Notes: generated from the letters alone by a model not told the origin. A stretch of DNA of 64,000 nt from Kutzneria viridogrisea (GCA_014138725.1 JACJID010000006.1:248001-312000); one strand, 5' to 3'. Numbered from the stretch's first letter, positions 24,168-32,556 are shown. Numbers and translations: made by a program.

Positions 24168-26678
24168 ATGACGCGCACACTGGTCGTGGTCGGCAACGGC
24201 ATGGTGGGCCACCGCGCGGTGCAGGCACTTCGGGACCGCGACGCGGAGGGCACCTGGCGTGTTGTCGTGCTGGCCGAGGAATCCCGTCCCGCCTACGACC
24301 GGGTCGCGCTGTCGTCCTATGTGGACACCTGGGACGCGGGGACGCTGAGCCTGCCCGAGCACGACGAGTCGGTGCAGGTGCGGTTGGGCGATCCGGTGCG
24401 GCACATCGACCGTGCGGCCAAGGTCGTGACCACCGCTAGCGGGCACGAGCAGGGCTACGACGCGCTGGTGCTGGCCACCGGATCCCGCCCGTTCGTGCCG
24501 CCGGTGCCCGGCCACGACCTGCCGGGCTGCCACGTGTACCGCACGATCGAGGACCTGGACCTGATCCGCGCCAGCGGCGGGCGGTCCGCGGTGGTCATCG
24601 GCGGTGGCCTGCTCGGCCTGGAGGCGGCCAACGCCGTGCGGCTGATGGGCATGGCGCCGAAGGTGGTCGAGCTCGCACCGAGGTTGATGCCCCTCCAGGT
24701 GGACGAGGGTGGTGGCGCCCTGCTGCGCCGCCAGGTCGAACGCCTCGGTCTGGAAATCCACTGTGGAGTATCCACTGTGGCCGTGGAAGCTGGCGGGAAC
24801 GGCGCTGCGGCTGGGGTTTCGCTGGCGGATGGCACGAGGCTGGACGCCGACGTGGTGGTGTTCTCCGCGGGAATCCGGCCCCGCGACGAACTCGCCCGTG
24901 AGTCGGGGCTCGCTGTGGGCGAGCGTGGCGGCATCCTCGTCGACGAGAGCTGCCGCACCTCGGACGAGTCGATCTACGCGGTCGGCGAGTGCGCCTGCCT
25001 GGAGGGCAGGGTCTACGGCCTGGTCGGCCCCGGCTACGCCATGGCGGAAGTCGTCGCGGACCGGCTGCTCGGTGGAGGTGCCGTCTTCCCCGGGGCGGAC
25101 ACCTCCACCAAGCTCAAACTCCTGGGCGTGGACGTGGCCAGCTTCGGCGACGCGCACGCGGCCTCACCCGGTGCGCTGGAGGTCGTGCACAACGACCCGG
25201 TCTCCGGCTCGTACCGCAAGCTCGTGGTCTCCGACGACGCGCACGTCCTGCTCGGCGGTGTGCTGGTCGGGGACGCGAGCCAGTACGCGACCCTGCGCCC
25301 GCTCGTCGGCAGGCCGCTGCCCGCCGACCCGGGATCCCTTGTGGCGCCTGCGGGCGGTGTCGACCTGGCGCTGCCCGACGAGGCGCAGGTGTGCTCCTGC
25401 CACGCCGTGACCAAGGGACAGATCACCTGTGCCATCAACGAAAGCGGCTGCACCGACGTGGCTTCGGTCAAGTCGTGTACGAAGGCCGGCACCGGCTGCG
25501 GTTCGTGCGTGCCCATGCTCAAGCAGCTGCTCGACGAGTGCGGTGTGGTGCAGTCCAAGGCCCTGTGCGAGCACTTCGAGCAGTCGCGCGCCGAGCTGTT
25601 CGAGGTCGTGCGGGCCACCGGGATCAGGACCTTCTCCCAGCTGATCGCCGGGTACGGCAAGGGCCGCGGCTGCGACATCTGCAAGCCGGTGGTCGCCTCG
25701 ATCCTGGCCTCGCTGGCCACCGGGCACGTGCTCGACGGGGAGCAGGCGGGCCTGCAGGACACCAACGACCGGTTCCTGGCCAACCTCCAGCGCAACGGCA
25801 CGTACTCGGTGGTGCCGCGCATCCCCGGCGGGGAGATCACCCCGGAGAAGCTGTTGGTCATCGCCGAGGTGGCCAGGGACTTCGGGCTCTACACCAAGAT
25901 CACCGGCGGGCAGCGCATCGACCTGTTCGGCGCCACCGTGGACCAGTTGCCGCCGATCTGGCGCAGGCTGGTGGACGCCGGATTCGAGTCCGGACACGCC
26001 TACGGCAAGGCGCTGCGCACGGTGAAGTCCTGCGTGGGCACCACCTGGTGCCGGTACGGGGTGCAGGACTCGGTGGCGCTGGCCATCGACCTGGAACTGC
26101 GCTACCGGGGGCTGCGTGCCCCGCACAAGATCAAGGCCGGGGTCTCGGGCTGTGCCCGCGAGTGCGCGGAGGCCCGCGGCAAGGACTTCGGCGTGATCGC
26201 CACCGAGTTGGGCTGGAACCTCTACGTAGGCGGCAACGGGGGTTTCAAGCCCCGGCACGCCGACCTGCTCGTGTCCGATGTGGACACCGAGACCCTGGTG
26301 CGGGTCATCGACCGGTTCCTCATGTTCTACGTGCGCACGGCCGACCGGTTGCAGCGCACCGCCGCGTGGATCGAGGCCATGGACGGCGGCCTGGACCACC
26401 TGCGCGAGGTGATCGTGGACGACAGCCTGGGCATCTGCGCCGATCTGGAGTCCGCGATGGCCGAGCACATCGACTCGTACCAGGACGAGTGGCGGGGTGT
26501 GCTGGAGGACCCGGAGAAGCTGGCCCGGTTCAGTTCCTTCGTCAACGCGCCGGGCGTTCCCGACCCGACGATCTCCTTCCGCGAGGAACGCGGGCAGCGC
26601 GTTCCGACCGTCCAACTCGGTATGCCGACTGAAGGTCTGCTTGCAGGACCGAACATTAGTGAGGTGGCAGCACGATGA
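24168..26678 (+). CDS. nirB: Assimilatory nitrite reductase [NAD(P)H], large subunit
   Basis: This 836-aa protein has the full NirB architecture. There is a flavoprotein domain (VVVGNGMVGHRAVQAL; second dinucleotide fold AVVIGGGLLGLEAANAV), BFD-like [2Fe-2S] domains with CSCHAVTKGQI and TGCGSC, and a ferredoxin-like half domain. The siroheme/4Fe-4S domain has CVGTTWC (CX5C, about 627) and CAREC (CX3C, about 665). It reduces nitrite to ammonium with six electrons from NAD(P)H. GAGGAGG (24154-24160) decides the ATG at 24168. The stop overlaps nirD by 4 bp. A GlnR-like box lies upstream. Confidence 0.95.
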   Translation: MTRTLVVVGNGMVGHRAVQALRDRDAEGTWRVVVLAEESRPAYDRVALSSYVDTWDAGTLSLPEHDESVQVRLGDPVRHIDRAAKVVTTASGHEQGYDALVLATGSRPFVPPVPGHDLPGCHVYRTIEDLDLIRASGGRSAVVIGGGLLGLEAANAVRLMGMAPKVVELAPRLMPLQVDEGGGALLRRQVERLGLEIHCGVSTVAVEAGGNGAAAGVSLADGTRLDADVVVFSAGIRPRDELARESGLAVGERGGILVDESCRTSDESIYAVGECACLEGRVYGLVGPGYAMAEVVADRLLGGGAVFPGADTSTKLKLLGVDVASFGDAHAASPGALEVVHNDPVSGSYRKLVVSDDAHVLLGGVLVGDASQYATLRPLVGRPLPADPGSLVAPAGGVDLALPDEAQVCSCHAVTKGQITCAINESGCTDVASVKSCTKAGTGCGSCVPMLKQLLDECGVVQSKALCEHFEQSRAELFEVVRATGIRTFSQLIAGYGKGRGCDICKPVVASILASLATGHVLDGEQAGLQDTNDRFLANLQRNGTYSVVPRIPGGEITPEKLLVIAEVARDFGLYTKITGGQRIDLFGATVDQLPPIWRRLVDAGFESGHAYGKALRTVKSCVGTTWCRYGVQDSVALAIDLELRYRGLRAPHKIKAGVSGCARECAEARGKDFGVIATELGWNLYVGGNGGFKPRHADLLVSDVDTETLVRVIDRFLMFYVRTADRLQRTAAWIEAMDGGLDHLREVIVDDSLGICADLESAMAEHIDSYQDEWRGVLEDPEKLARFSSFVNAPGVPDPTISFREERGQRVPTVQLGMPTEGLLAGPNISEVAAR

Positions 26679-27019
26679 CAGCTGTTGACGAGCTCACCTG
26701 GACCGCCGTGTGCGAGTTCGGTGACCTGGAGCCGGAACGGGGAGTGGCCGCGCTGCTGCCCGGCGGCGAGCAGGTCGCGTTGTTCCTGACCTACGCGGGC
26801 ACGCTGCACGCACTGTCCAATGTGGATCCTTTCAGTGGTGCCGCGGTGCTCTCGCGGGGCATCGTCGGCGACAGAACAGGTATGCCGGTGGTCAGCTCCC
26901 CGGTCTACAAGCAGGCGTTCGACCTGACCACCGGGCAGTGCCTGGACGAGCCGGATGTGCGCGTGCGGACGTATCCTGTCGTCGTGTGGGACGGATTCGT
27001 GCGAGTGGGGTCGCCATGA
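26675..27019 (+). CDS. nirD: Nitrite reductase small subunit
   Basis: This 114-aa Rieske-like protein belongs to the NirD family. Landmarks are WTAVCEFGDLEPERGVAALL, VALFLTYAGTLHALSNVDPFSGAAVLSRGIVG and the C-terminal VYKQAFDLTTGQCLDEPDVRVRTYPV. NirD-type proteins keep the Rieske fold but lack the cluster-binding Cys/His pairs, as is the case here (no CxH...CxxH). It associates with NirB. Its ATG overlaps the nirB stop, and its own stop overlaps the next gene (ATGA), giving a tightly coupled set. Confidence 0.93.
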   Translation: MTAVDELTWTAVCEFGDLEPERGVAALLPGGEQVALFLTYAGTLHALSNVDPFSGAAVLSRGIVGDRTGMPVVSSPVYKQAFDLTTGQCLDEPDVRVRTYPVVVWDGFVRVGSP

Positions 27020-28140
27020 CCGAAGTCGGTCCGCTCGCCGGGTTCACGGTCGGTGTCACCGCTGCGCGGCGGGCCGACGAACTCGGCGCGCTGCTGTCCC
27101 GGCGGGGCGCCGTGGTGCAGCACGCCCCGGCGATCCAGATCGTGCCGGTGCCCGACGACACCCAGTTGCGGCACGCCACCCAGCGCCTGCTGGACGAGCG
27201 GCTGGACCAGGTGGTGGCGACCACGGGCATCGGGTTCCGCGGCTGGGTTGAGGCCGCCGAGGGCTGGGGACTGGGCACGGAGTTGTTGCGCCACCTGGGA
27301 TCGGCCACGGTGCTCGCGCGCGGACCCAAGGCGCGCGGCGCGGTGCGTGCCGCCGGGCTGGTGGAGGCGTGGGCCCCGGCCTCGGAGAGCAACGCCGAGC
27401 TGTTGCAGTACCTGCTCGACAACGGCGTTGCCGGGCAACGGATCGCGGTGCAGTTGCACGGGGAACCGTTGCCCGACTTCGTGAACAGCCTGCGTTCGGC
27501 CGGTGCCGAGGTGGTCGAGGTGCCGGTCTACCGCTGGACCGGGCCCGCCGACCCCGCCCCGCTGGACCGGCTGGTGGACGCGGTGGTGGCCCGCCAGGTC
27601 GACGCCGTGACCTTCACCAGCGCGCCCGCGGCGGCCAGCACGCTGGCCCGTGCCGAGCGGACCGGGCGCGGGCGGGCTCTGCGCTCCGCGCTGGCCGGGG
27701 ACGTGCTGGTGGCCTGCGTGGGCCCGATCTGCGCCGGTCCGCTCACCGCGGCGGGAATCCCTTGCGTGCAGCCGGAACGCGCGCGGATCGGCTCACTGGT
27801 CCGTGAGCTCTCGGTGGAACTGCCCGCACGCGCGCAACGACTTCGTGTCGCCGCAAGCGATGTGGAACTGCGCGGCCAGGCCGTTGTCGTGGACGGCCAG
27901 CTGCGGCCGGTGGCCCCCGCGCCGATGGCCGTGCTGCGCGCCCTGGCCGATCGACCGGGGCACGTCGTGTCCCGTCAGGACCTGATTGCCGTGCTGCGCC
28001 GCAACTCCAGCCCGTCACGCGGGGTCGAGGAGCACGCCGTGGAGACCGCGGTCGGCCGCCTGCGCACCGCGCTGGGCGTGCCGCGGCTGGTGCAGACCGT
28101 GGTGAAGCGCGGCTACCGGCTTGCCCTGGAGCAGGTATGA
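27016..28140 (+). CDS. nnaR: HemD-like / winged-helix regulator (NnaR type)
   Basis: This 374-aa fusion has an N-terminal uroporphyrinogen-III synthase (HemD)-like domain (about 1-255, FTVGVTAARRADELGALL... TSAPAAASTL) and a C-terminal OmpR-type winged helix (about 285-372, ADRPGHVVSRQDLIAVLRR...VVKRGYRLALE). This is the NnaR architecture (S. coelicolor SCO2958, M. smegmatis NnaR; Rv0260c by memory), a co-regulator with GlnR of nitrate/nitrite genes. Whether the HemD part still has synthase activity for siroheme is unclear. The ATG at 27016 overlaps nirD's stop, and its stop overlaps the chelatase gene. Confidence 0.88.
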   Translation: MTEVGPLAGFTVGVTAARRADELGALLSRRGAVVQHAPAIQIVPVPDDTQLRHATQRLLDERLDQVVATTGIGFRGWVEAAEGWGLGTELLRHLGSATVLARGPKARGAVRAAGLVEAWAPASESNAELLQYLLDNGVAGQRIAVQLHGEPLPDFVNSLRSAGAEVVEVPVYRWTGPADPAPLDRLVDAVVARQVDAVTFTSAPAAASTLARAERTGRGRALRSALAGDVLVACVGPICAGPLTAAGIPCVQPERARIGSLVRELSVELPARAQRLRVAASDVELRGQAVVVDGQLRPVAPAPMAVLRALADRPGHVVSRQDLIAVLRRNSSPSRGVEEHAVETAVGRLRTALGVPRLVQTVVKRGYRLALEQV

Positions 28141-28817
28141 CACTCGTACTCGTCGCACACGGCACCCGCGAGCCCTCGGGCGCGGTGACCGTCAACGCCA
28201 TCGCCGACGCCCTGCGCACCAGGCTCGCCCACGTGCGGGTCGAGGTCGCCTACGTCGACGTGCACGGCCCCTCGGTGACCGAGGTGGTCCGCGCGGTCGG
28301 CGGTCCTTCCGTTGTCGTGCCAGCGTTCCTGGCCAGCGGCTACCACGTGCGCGTGGACGTGCCGGAGCAGGTGCGCCGCAGCGGCCGCGGGGTCGTGACG
28401 ATCACCGACCCGCTCGGACCCGCCCAGCCTGTCGTGTCCGCCGTCCAGGACAGGCTGGCGGCTGCGGGGTGGCGGCCCGGTGACGCCGTGGTGCTGGCCG
28501 CCGCGGGGTCCACGGACCGCCGGGCCCTGGCCGACGTGCGCCGGGCCGCCGACCTGCTCAGCGCCGGGACCGGGACCGAGGTGCGGGTCGGCTACGTCAG
28601 CACCGGCCCGTCGGTGGCCGAGGCGGTGGCCGCCGAGCGGCTGCGCGGTGGGCGGGTGGCCGTCGCCTCGTGGCTGCTGGCCCCGGGCCTGTTCCACCGG
28701 CGGCTGGCCGAGTCGGGCGCCGACCTCGTGGCCGAACCGATCGGCGCACACCCCCGGCTGGTCGAGCTGCTGGCCTGGCGCTACCTCACCGCCCGCGGCC
28801 TGATGCGCGCCGCCTGA
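28137..28817 (+). CDS. Sirohydrochlorin chelatase (CbiX family)
   Basis: This 226-aa protein contains two CbiX-like halves. The first has TLVLVAHGTREPSG with the metal/tetrapyrrole-binding His10-like residue, then VVVPAFLASGYHVRVDVP; the second begins near VVLAAAGSTDRRAL. It inserts ferrous iron (or cobalt) into sirohydrochlorin and would provide siroheme for NirB. The ATG overlaps the nnaR stop by 4 bp, closing a six-gene operon from flavoprotein to cofactor synthesis. From memory Rv0259c-Rv0260c-Rv0261c shows the same grouping. A repeat array begins 14 bp after the stop. Confidence 0.9.
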   Translation: MTLVLVAHGTREPSGAVTVNAIADALRTRLAHVRVEVAYVDVHGPSVTEVVRAVGGPSVVVPAFLASGYHVRVDVPEQVRRSGRGVVTITDPLGPAQPVVSAVQDRLAAAGWRPGDAVVLAAAGSTDRRALADVRRAADLLSAGTGTEVRVGYVSTGPSVAEAVAAERLRGGRVAVASWLLAPGLFHRRLAESGADLVAEPIGAHPRLVELLAWRYLTARGLMRAA

Positions 28818-28828
28818 CCCACCCTCCG

Positions 28829-29057
28829 GCGAGTCCCGCTCAGCCGCACGCGAGTCCCGTCCACAGGCGCGCGAGTCCCGCCCATGGGTGCGTGAGTCCC
28901 GCTGAGGCGTGCGTGAGTCCCGTTCATGGGTGCGTGAGTCCCGCTGAGCCGCGAGCCCGGCCTAACTGGCGAGCGGGACTCACGCACCTCAGGCCGGGAC
29001 TCACGCACCTCAGGCCGGGACTCGCGCGCCTCAGGCCGGGACTCGCCGTCACCGGAG
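28829..29057. repeat. Array C: 6 forward + 4 reverse units, 21-bp period
   Basis: GAGTCCCG starts at 28831, 28852, 28873, 28894, 28915 and 28936. Its complement CGGGACTC starts at 28974, 28995, 29016 and 29037. Spacing within each half is always 21 bp. Where the halves meet, GTGCGTGAGTCCCGCT (28930-28945) and its exact complement (28972-28987) can pair as a 16-bp stem around a 26-nt loop. Degenerate units continue to about 29075. The array fills the gap between the chelatase gene and the convergent alkyltransferase-like gene. Confidence 0.92.
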
Positions 29058-29088
29058 CGGGCCGTCACCGGAGCGGGTCGTCACCGGC

Positions 29089-29421
29089 TCACTCGAACAG
29101 GCCGAGCTGGGGCTCGTCGGCGGGTTCGGTGACGGCTTCCTCCCAGCGGTACTTGCGCAGGTCCACCTTGCCGTCCACGGCCAGCACGCCCTCGGCGCGC
29201 AGGCGGTCCAGCTGCTCGTGTGCGATGTGTGGCGCGCAGGTGCCGTTGGCGCGCAACACCCGCTGCCACGGCAGGTCGTGCCCGTCCTCCTGGAGGACCT
29301 TGCCGACCATCCGCGGCGACGGGGCCCGCGCGATGTCGGCGATGTCCCCGTAGGTCGCGACCCGCCCCTCCGGGATGCGGGTGATCACTGAGCGGATCAG
29401 CTCAACGAGTTCCTCGTCCAT
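29089..29421 (-). CDS. Alkyltransferase-like protein (ATL, MGMT family)
   Basis: This 110-aa protein is a MGMT DNA-binding-domain homologue with IPEGRVATYGDIA, the helix-turn-helix region PSPRMVGKVL and DLPWQRVL. In true O6-alkylguanine transferases the last motif is PCHRV with the reactive Cys; here Trp replaces it, which defines ATL proteins that flag alkylated guanine for nucleotide-excision repair. Its length matches stand-alone ATLs. It lies downstream of the lipase-like gene (12-bp gap), as Rv3203-Rv3204 do in mycobacteria from memory. Confidence 0.88.
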   Translation of the reverse strand: MDEELVELIRSVITRIPEGRVATYGDIADIARAPSPRMVGKVLQEDGHDLPWQRVLRANGTCAPHIAHEQLDRLRAEGVLAVDGKVDLRKYRWEEAVTEPADEPQLGLFE

Positions 29422-29433
29422 CGGACAAGCCTG

Positions 29434-30201
29434 TCAGACGAACTCCGCGACCAGTGCACCGAGTTCGCCCGGGCGGTCGACGTACACCACGTGGCCGCAG
29501 TCCAACTCGTGCAGCGCGAGCTTGTCGCCCAGGTGCCGCTGACAGGCCCGGACGAACTCGGGCTGCACGAAGTCCGCCCGCAGGGCGCGGATCAGCAGGG
29601 TCGGCAGGTCGGCGGGCGGCAGCACCGCGGGGCGGGCCATCTCGCTCCAGGCCACGACGGCCATGGCCGGGTTGTATCGCAGCCGCCAGCGGCCGTCGGC
29701 CTCCTGCACGGCGTTGTCGGCGAGTTCCTCGGCCACGAGGTCCTCGGTGGCGGCGGGCCAGCGCTCGTGCTGGGCGGCGCGCACCTGCTCGAAGGAGTCG
29801 AACCGCTCCGGCCACAGCTCGGACTCGGCGATCTCCCGCGTGGCGGCGGGCGGCAGGCCGGTGGACGGGTCGACAAGCACCAGCCTGCTCACCCGCTCCG
29901 GGGCGGAATCGGCCAGGTGCAAGGAGATCGTGCCGCCGTAGGAGTGGCCCATGACCGGGATCTGGTCCAGTCCGAGCGAGTCGAGCACGCCGAGCACGTC
30001 GGCCACGTGCTGGCCAAGGTGCCACGGGGGCAGTGCCGTGGACCGGCCGTGCCCGCGCAGGTCGGGGGCGATCACCCGGTGGCCGGGCAGCTGCTCGGCG
30101 GCGAACCGGCGCCAGCGCGCGCCGTGGCCGGACAAGCCGTGCAGGGCCAGCAGGGGCTTGCCGTCCGCGGGACCGAACTGGTGCAGCTGCAACGGTGTCA
30201 T
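29434..30201 (-). CDS. Alpha/beta hydrolase (LipV-like)
   Basis: This 255-aa hydrolase shows LALHGLSGHGARW (oxyanion), PDLRGHGRS, nucleophile elbow GHSYGG (about 91-96), an acid region RALRADFV and His in LDCGHVVYVDRPGE. The ATG at 30201 begins at the homologous MTPLQLHQFG; the open frame upstream adds a low-complexity stretch. By family and by its place next to the ATL gene it corresponds to LipV (Rv3203, from memory), a lipase or esterase. No signal peptide is visible. Confidence 0.82.
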   Translation of the reverse strand: MTPLQLHQFGPADGKPLLALHGLSGHGARWRRFAAEQLPGHRVIAPDLRGHGRSTALPPWHLGQHVADVLGVLDSLGLDQIPVMGHSYGGTISLHLADSAPERVSRLVLVDPSTGLPPAATREIAESELWPERFDSFEQVRAAQHERWPAATEDLVAEELADNAVQEADGRWRLRYNPAMAVVAWSEMARPAVLPPADLPTLLIRALRADFVQPEFVRACQRHLGDKLALHELDCGHVVYVDRPGELGALVAEFV

Positions 30202-30271
30202 GCCAGCAGGATAGGGATGCGGGCCCGAGGTCGGTCCGCCGCCAGCTCGGCCTCGGGCCCGCAAACCTGGT

Positions 30272-31249
30272 TCAGCCGGTGAACTTGCCGATCACCTTGC
30301 TGAAGTCGTTCGCCTTCTGGTTGACCCCGCTGCAGGTGTCCCCGTCACCGCCCGAGCCGCAGGCCCGGTCCCGGTTGGCCGACCAGTAGGTCAGCCGGGC
30401 CAGGTGGTTGGTCTGCGCGTAGGACAGGATCGAGTTGAAGTTGGCCAGGGTCACCGTCTCACCGGCGTTGTCGGTCTTGCCGTTCATCGAGGAGATGCCC
30501 ATGTGGCTGTAGGCCGTGGCGTCCGACCAACCGAAGCTGCTCTTCAGCAGGTTCTTCAGGCCCTCGGCGGCGGACTTCGTGTGTGCCCACATGTCCCCGC
30601 CGTTGCTGAAGTCGAAGGGCATGATCGACCAGACGTCCACGCCCGCGTCCAGCGCCTTGCCCTGCTTGATCAGCCGGGCCCCGTCCCCGTTGGGGCCGGA
30701 GGTCTCGGTGCCCATGGTCACCACGACCTTGATGCCAGGGTTCTTCTGCTTCACCAGCTTCAGCGCGCCCAGCACGCGGTCCTGCACGGCGGGCGTGGAC
30801 ATCTCGGTGTTCTCGATGTCGATGTCGATCGCCTTGAGCTTGAACTGGTCGATCACCTTCTGGTACGCCCCGGCCAGCGCGCTGGCGCTGGAGCAGTGCT
30901 CGCCCAGCTTGTTGCCCGCCCAGCCGCCGAAGGACACGATCACGTCCCCGCCCGCGTTGCGCACGGCGTTGATCGTGTTGGTGGCGGCGCTCGCCCCACC
31001 GTCCCAGGTCGGGCTGCACCCGCCGTTGGACAGCACGAAGGCGATCGTGAACGCCTTGAGACCGGTGGCGGACATGGTGGACGCGACGTTGGGCTGGTAC
31101 CCGGCGCCGAGGTAGATGTAGGGCGAGGCGGTGACCGGGTTGACCGCCTGCGGGGCGGCCTGCGCCGAGGGCACGGCCAGAGCGAGCGCGCCCGCGCCGA
31201 GCAGTCCGGCGGTGAGCGCCGTGGCGATGCGGCGCCGCGTCGTCTTCAT
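30272..31249 (-). CDS. Secreted GH18 chitinase
   Basis: This 325-aa secreted glycoside hydrolase has a signal peptide (MKTTRRRIATALTAGLL... ending PSAQA-AP, about residue 32) and a GH18 barrel. It has the substrate-assisted catalytic motif AIDIDIENTE, corresponding to DxxDxDxE, plus the strand-3 segment GGDVIVSFGGWAG. Four cysteines, including NGGCSP and a C-terminal CGSGGDGDTC pair, suggest disulfides. No carbohydrate-binding module is present. AGGAGG supports the ATG. A near-perfect DasR-type operator lies 48-63 bp upstream, so induction by N-acetylglucosamine or chitin breakdown products is likely. It diverges from two related chitinase genes. Confidence 0.87.
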   Translation of the reverse strand: MKTTRRRIATALTAGLLGAGALALAVPSAQAAPQAVNPVTASPYIYLGAGYQPNVASTMSATGLKAFTIAFVLSNGGCSPTWDGGASAATNTINAVRNAGGDVIVSFGGWAGNKLGEHCSSASALAGAYQKVIDQFKLKAIDIDIENTEMSTPAVQDRVLGALKLVKQKNPGIKVVVTMGTETSGPNGDGARLIKQGKALDAGVDVWSIMPFDFSNGGDMWAHTKSAAEGLKNLLKSSFGWSDATAYSHMGISSMNGKTDNAGETVTLANFNSILSYAQTNHLARLTYWSANRDRACGSGGDGDTCSGVNQKANDFSKVIGKFTG

Positions 31250-31296
31250 CGGGTCCTCCTGCAGGGTGGGAGTCGGAACCGACGGCGGTGACTCAC

Positions 31297-31312
31297 AGTG
31301 GACTAGACCAGT
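31297..31312. promoter_or_regulatory. DasR-type dre site (15/16 match)
   Basis: AGTGGACTAGACCAGT differs at one position from the DasR-responsive element A(G/C)TGGTCTAGACCA(G/C)T known from streptomycete chitin regulons. It lies in the divergent promoter between the chitinase genes at 31249 (minus) and 31478 (plus). Confidence 0.65.
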
Positions 31313-31407
31313 TGGGACCGTCAAGAAGGTAGCCGTTCGGAATCGGTCAAGGATACGAATGGCGGCAGGGGGTGGCCGCCAGGTGGGCGATGGCGCCCCC
31401 GCTCGAT

Positions 31408-31423
31408 TTTGGTCTATACCACT
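31408..31423. promoter_or_regulatory. DasR-type dre-like site (13/16 match)
   Basis: TTTGGTCTATACCACT retains the TGGTCTA-n-ACCACT core of the DasR element. It lies 55-70 bp before the ATG of the plus-strand chitinase, in the same divergent promoter as the stronger site at 31297. Confidence 0.5.
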
Positions 31424-31477
31424 TAGGGACGCACCTCTGGCCGCCGCGAGGTCCAGCACGTAACCAGGAGGTTCGCG

Positions 31478-32440
31478 ATGCGCTTGCGCACCCTGATCGT
31501 GATCGGGGCCGCCGCCACGGCCACCCTGCTGACCCCCGGTGTCGGCGATGCCGCCGCCGGAGCCGCGCTGCCAGTCGCCCCGTACGTGGACATGGGCGCC
31601 TGGCCGACCCCGAGCCTGTCCGCGATGGCCAAGGCTGGTGGCCTCAAGGGTTTCACGCTCGGCTTCGTCACCTCGGCGGGCTGCAAGGCGAGCTGGTTCA
31701 ACGCCTACGACCCGCGTGCCGGGTGGCAGGCCGACGAGATCGCCAAGATCCGCTCGGCCGGTGGGGACGTGAAGGTCGCCTTCGGCGGGGCCAGCGGCAT
31801 CGAGCTGGCCCAGGCCTGCACCGAGGTCAACGCGCTGGCCGCCGAGTACAGCGCCGTGGTCAAGGCGTACGGGCTCAAGTACATCGACCTGGACATCGAG
31901 GGCGCGGCGGTGGCCGACCCGACCTCCATCCAGCGCCGCTCGCAGGCGCTTTCCCAGGTGCAGAAGGCCAATCCCGGGCTGAAGGTCTCGCTGACGCTGC
32001 CGGTGCTGCCCAACGGGCTGACCACCGACGGGCTGAACGTGGTCAAGGCGGCCAAGTCCGCGGGCGTGGACCTGGACATGGTCAACATCATGGCGATGGA
32101 CTACTACCAGGGCCCCGGCGACCAGGGCGCCAAGGCGATCTCGGCGGCCAAGGCCACCCAGGCGCAGCTGAAGTCCCTGTACGGCCTGTCCGACGCCGCG
32201 GCGTGGCAGAAGGTCGGCCTCACCCCGATGATCGGGGTCAACGACTCGGGCAACGAGATCTTCACGCAGGCCAACGCCGGTGCGGTGGTCGCCTTCGCGA
32301 AGTCCGTGCACCTGGGCATGCTCTCGTTCTGGGAGCAGGGCCGCGACGCCAACGCCTGCAACGGCCCGCTCTACAAGTGCACCAACATCGCGCAGCAGCC
32401 CTACGAGTTCTCCAAGATCTTCGCCGGGTACGCCGGCTGA
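31478..32440 (+). CDS. Secreted GH18 chitinase, tandem paralogue 1
   Basis: This 320-aa protein has a signal peptide (MRLRTLIVIGAAATATLL, cleavage near residue 26-30) and a GH18 domain opening VAPYVDMG. It has GGDVKVAFGGASGIELAQAC and the catalytic YIDLDIEGAA (DxDxE), ending NIAQQPYEFSKIFAGYAG. The ATG is preceded by AGGAGG. It is one of two adjacent, clearly paralogous chitinases (the other at 32557); they share a 67-bp identical stretch (31929-31995). No binding module is present. The promoter carries dre-like sites, which suggests DasR control. A hairpin follows at 32453. Confidence 0.86.
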   Translation: MRLRTLIVIGAAATATLLTPGVGDAAAGAALPVAPYVDMGAWPTPSLSAMAKAGGLKGFTLGFVTSAGCKASWFNAYDPRAGWQADEIAKIRSAGGDVKVAFGGASGIELAQACTEVNALAAEYSAVVKAYGLKYIDLDIEGAAVADPTSIQRRSQALSQVQKANPGLKVSLTLPVLPNGLTTDGLNVVKAAKSAGVDLDMVNIMAMDYYQGPGDQGAKAISAAKATQAQLKSLYGLSDAAAWQKVGLTPMIGVNDSGNEIFTQANAGAVVAFAKSVHLGMLSFWEQGRDANACNGPLYKCTNIAQQPYEFSKIFAGYAG

Positions 32441-32452
32441 TCCGCGGGCGCG

Positions 32453-32488
32453 GCGGCCCCTGTCCACCCCCTGCCGGACAGGGGCCGC
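32453..32488 (+). terminator. Hairpin after first tandem chitinase
   Basis: GCGGCCCCTGTCC (32453-32465) pairs perfectly with GGACAGGGGCCGC (32476-32488) around a 10-nt loop, 12 bp after the chitinase stop. It separates the two tandem chitinase genes, and the second has its own dre-like site, so they are probably transcribed separately. Confidence 0.75.
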
Positions 32489-32511
32489 GGCCCGGGTGAA
32501 CCGAATCGGTG

Positions 32512-32527
32512 ATTGGTTCGTACCAAT
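32512..32527. promoter_or_regulatory. dre-like palindrome before second tandem chitinase
   Basis: ATTGGT-TCGT-ACCAAT is a perfect 6-4-6 inverted repeat that keeps the TGGT-n4-ACCA spacing of DasR elements but differs in the centre. It ends 29 bp before the ATG of the chitinase at 32557, where a repressor would block transcription or initiation. Confidence 0.4.
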
Positions 32528-32556
32528 CCTCATCGGATCACTCGAGGAGGAGTGCG

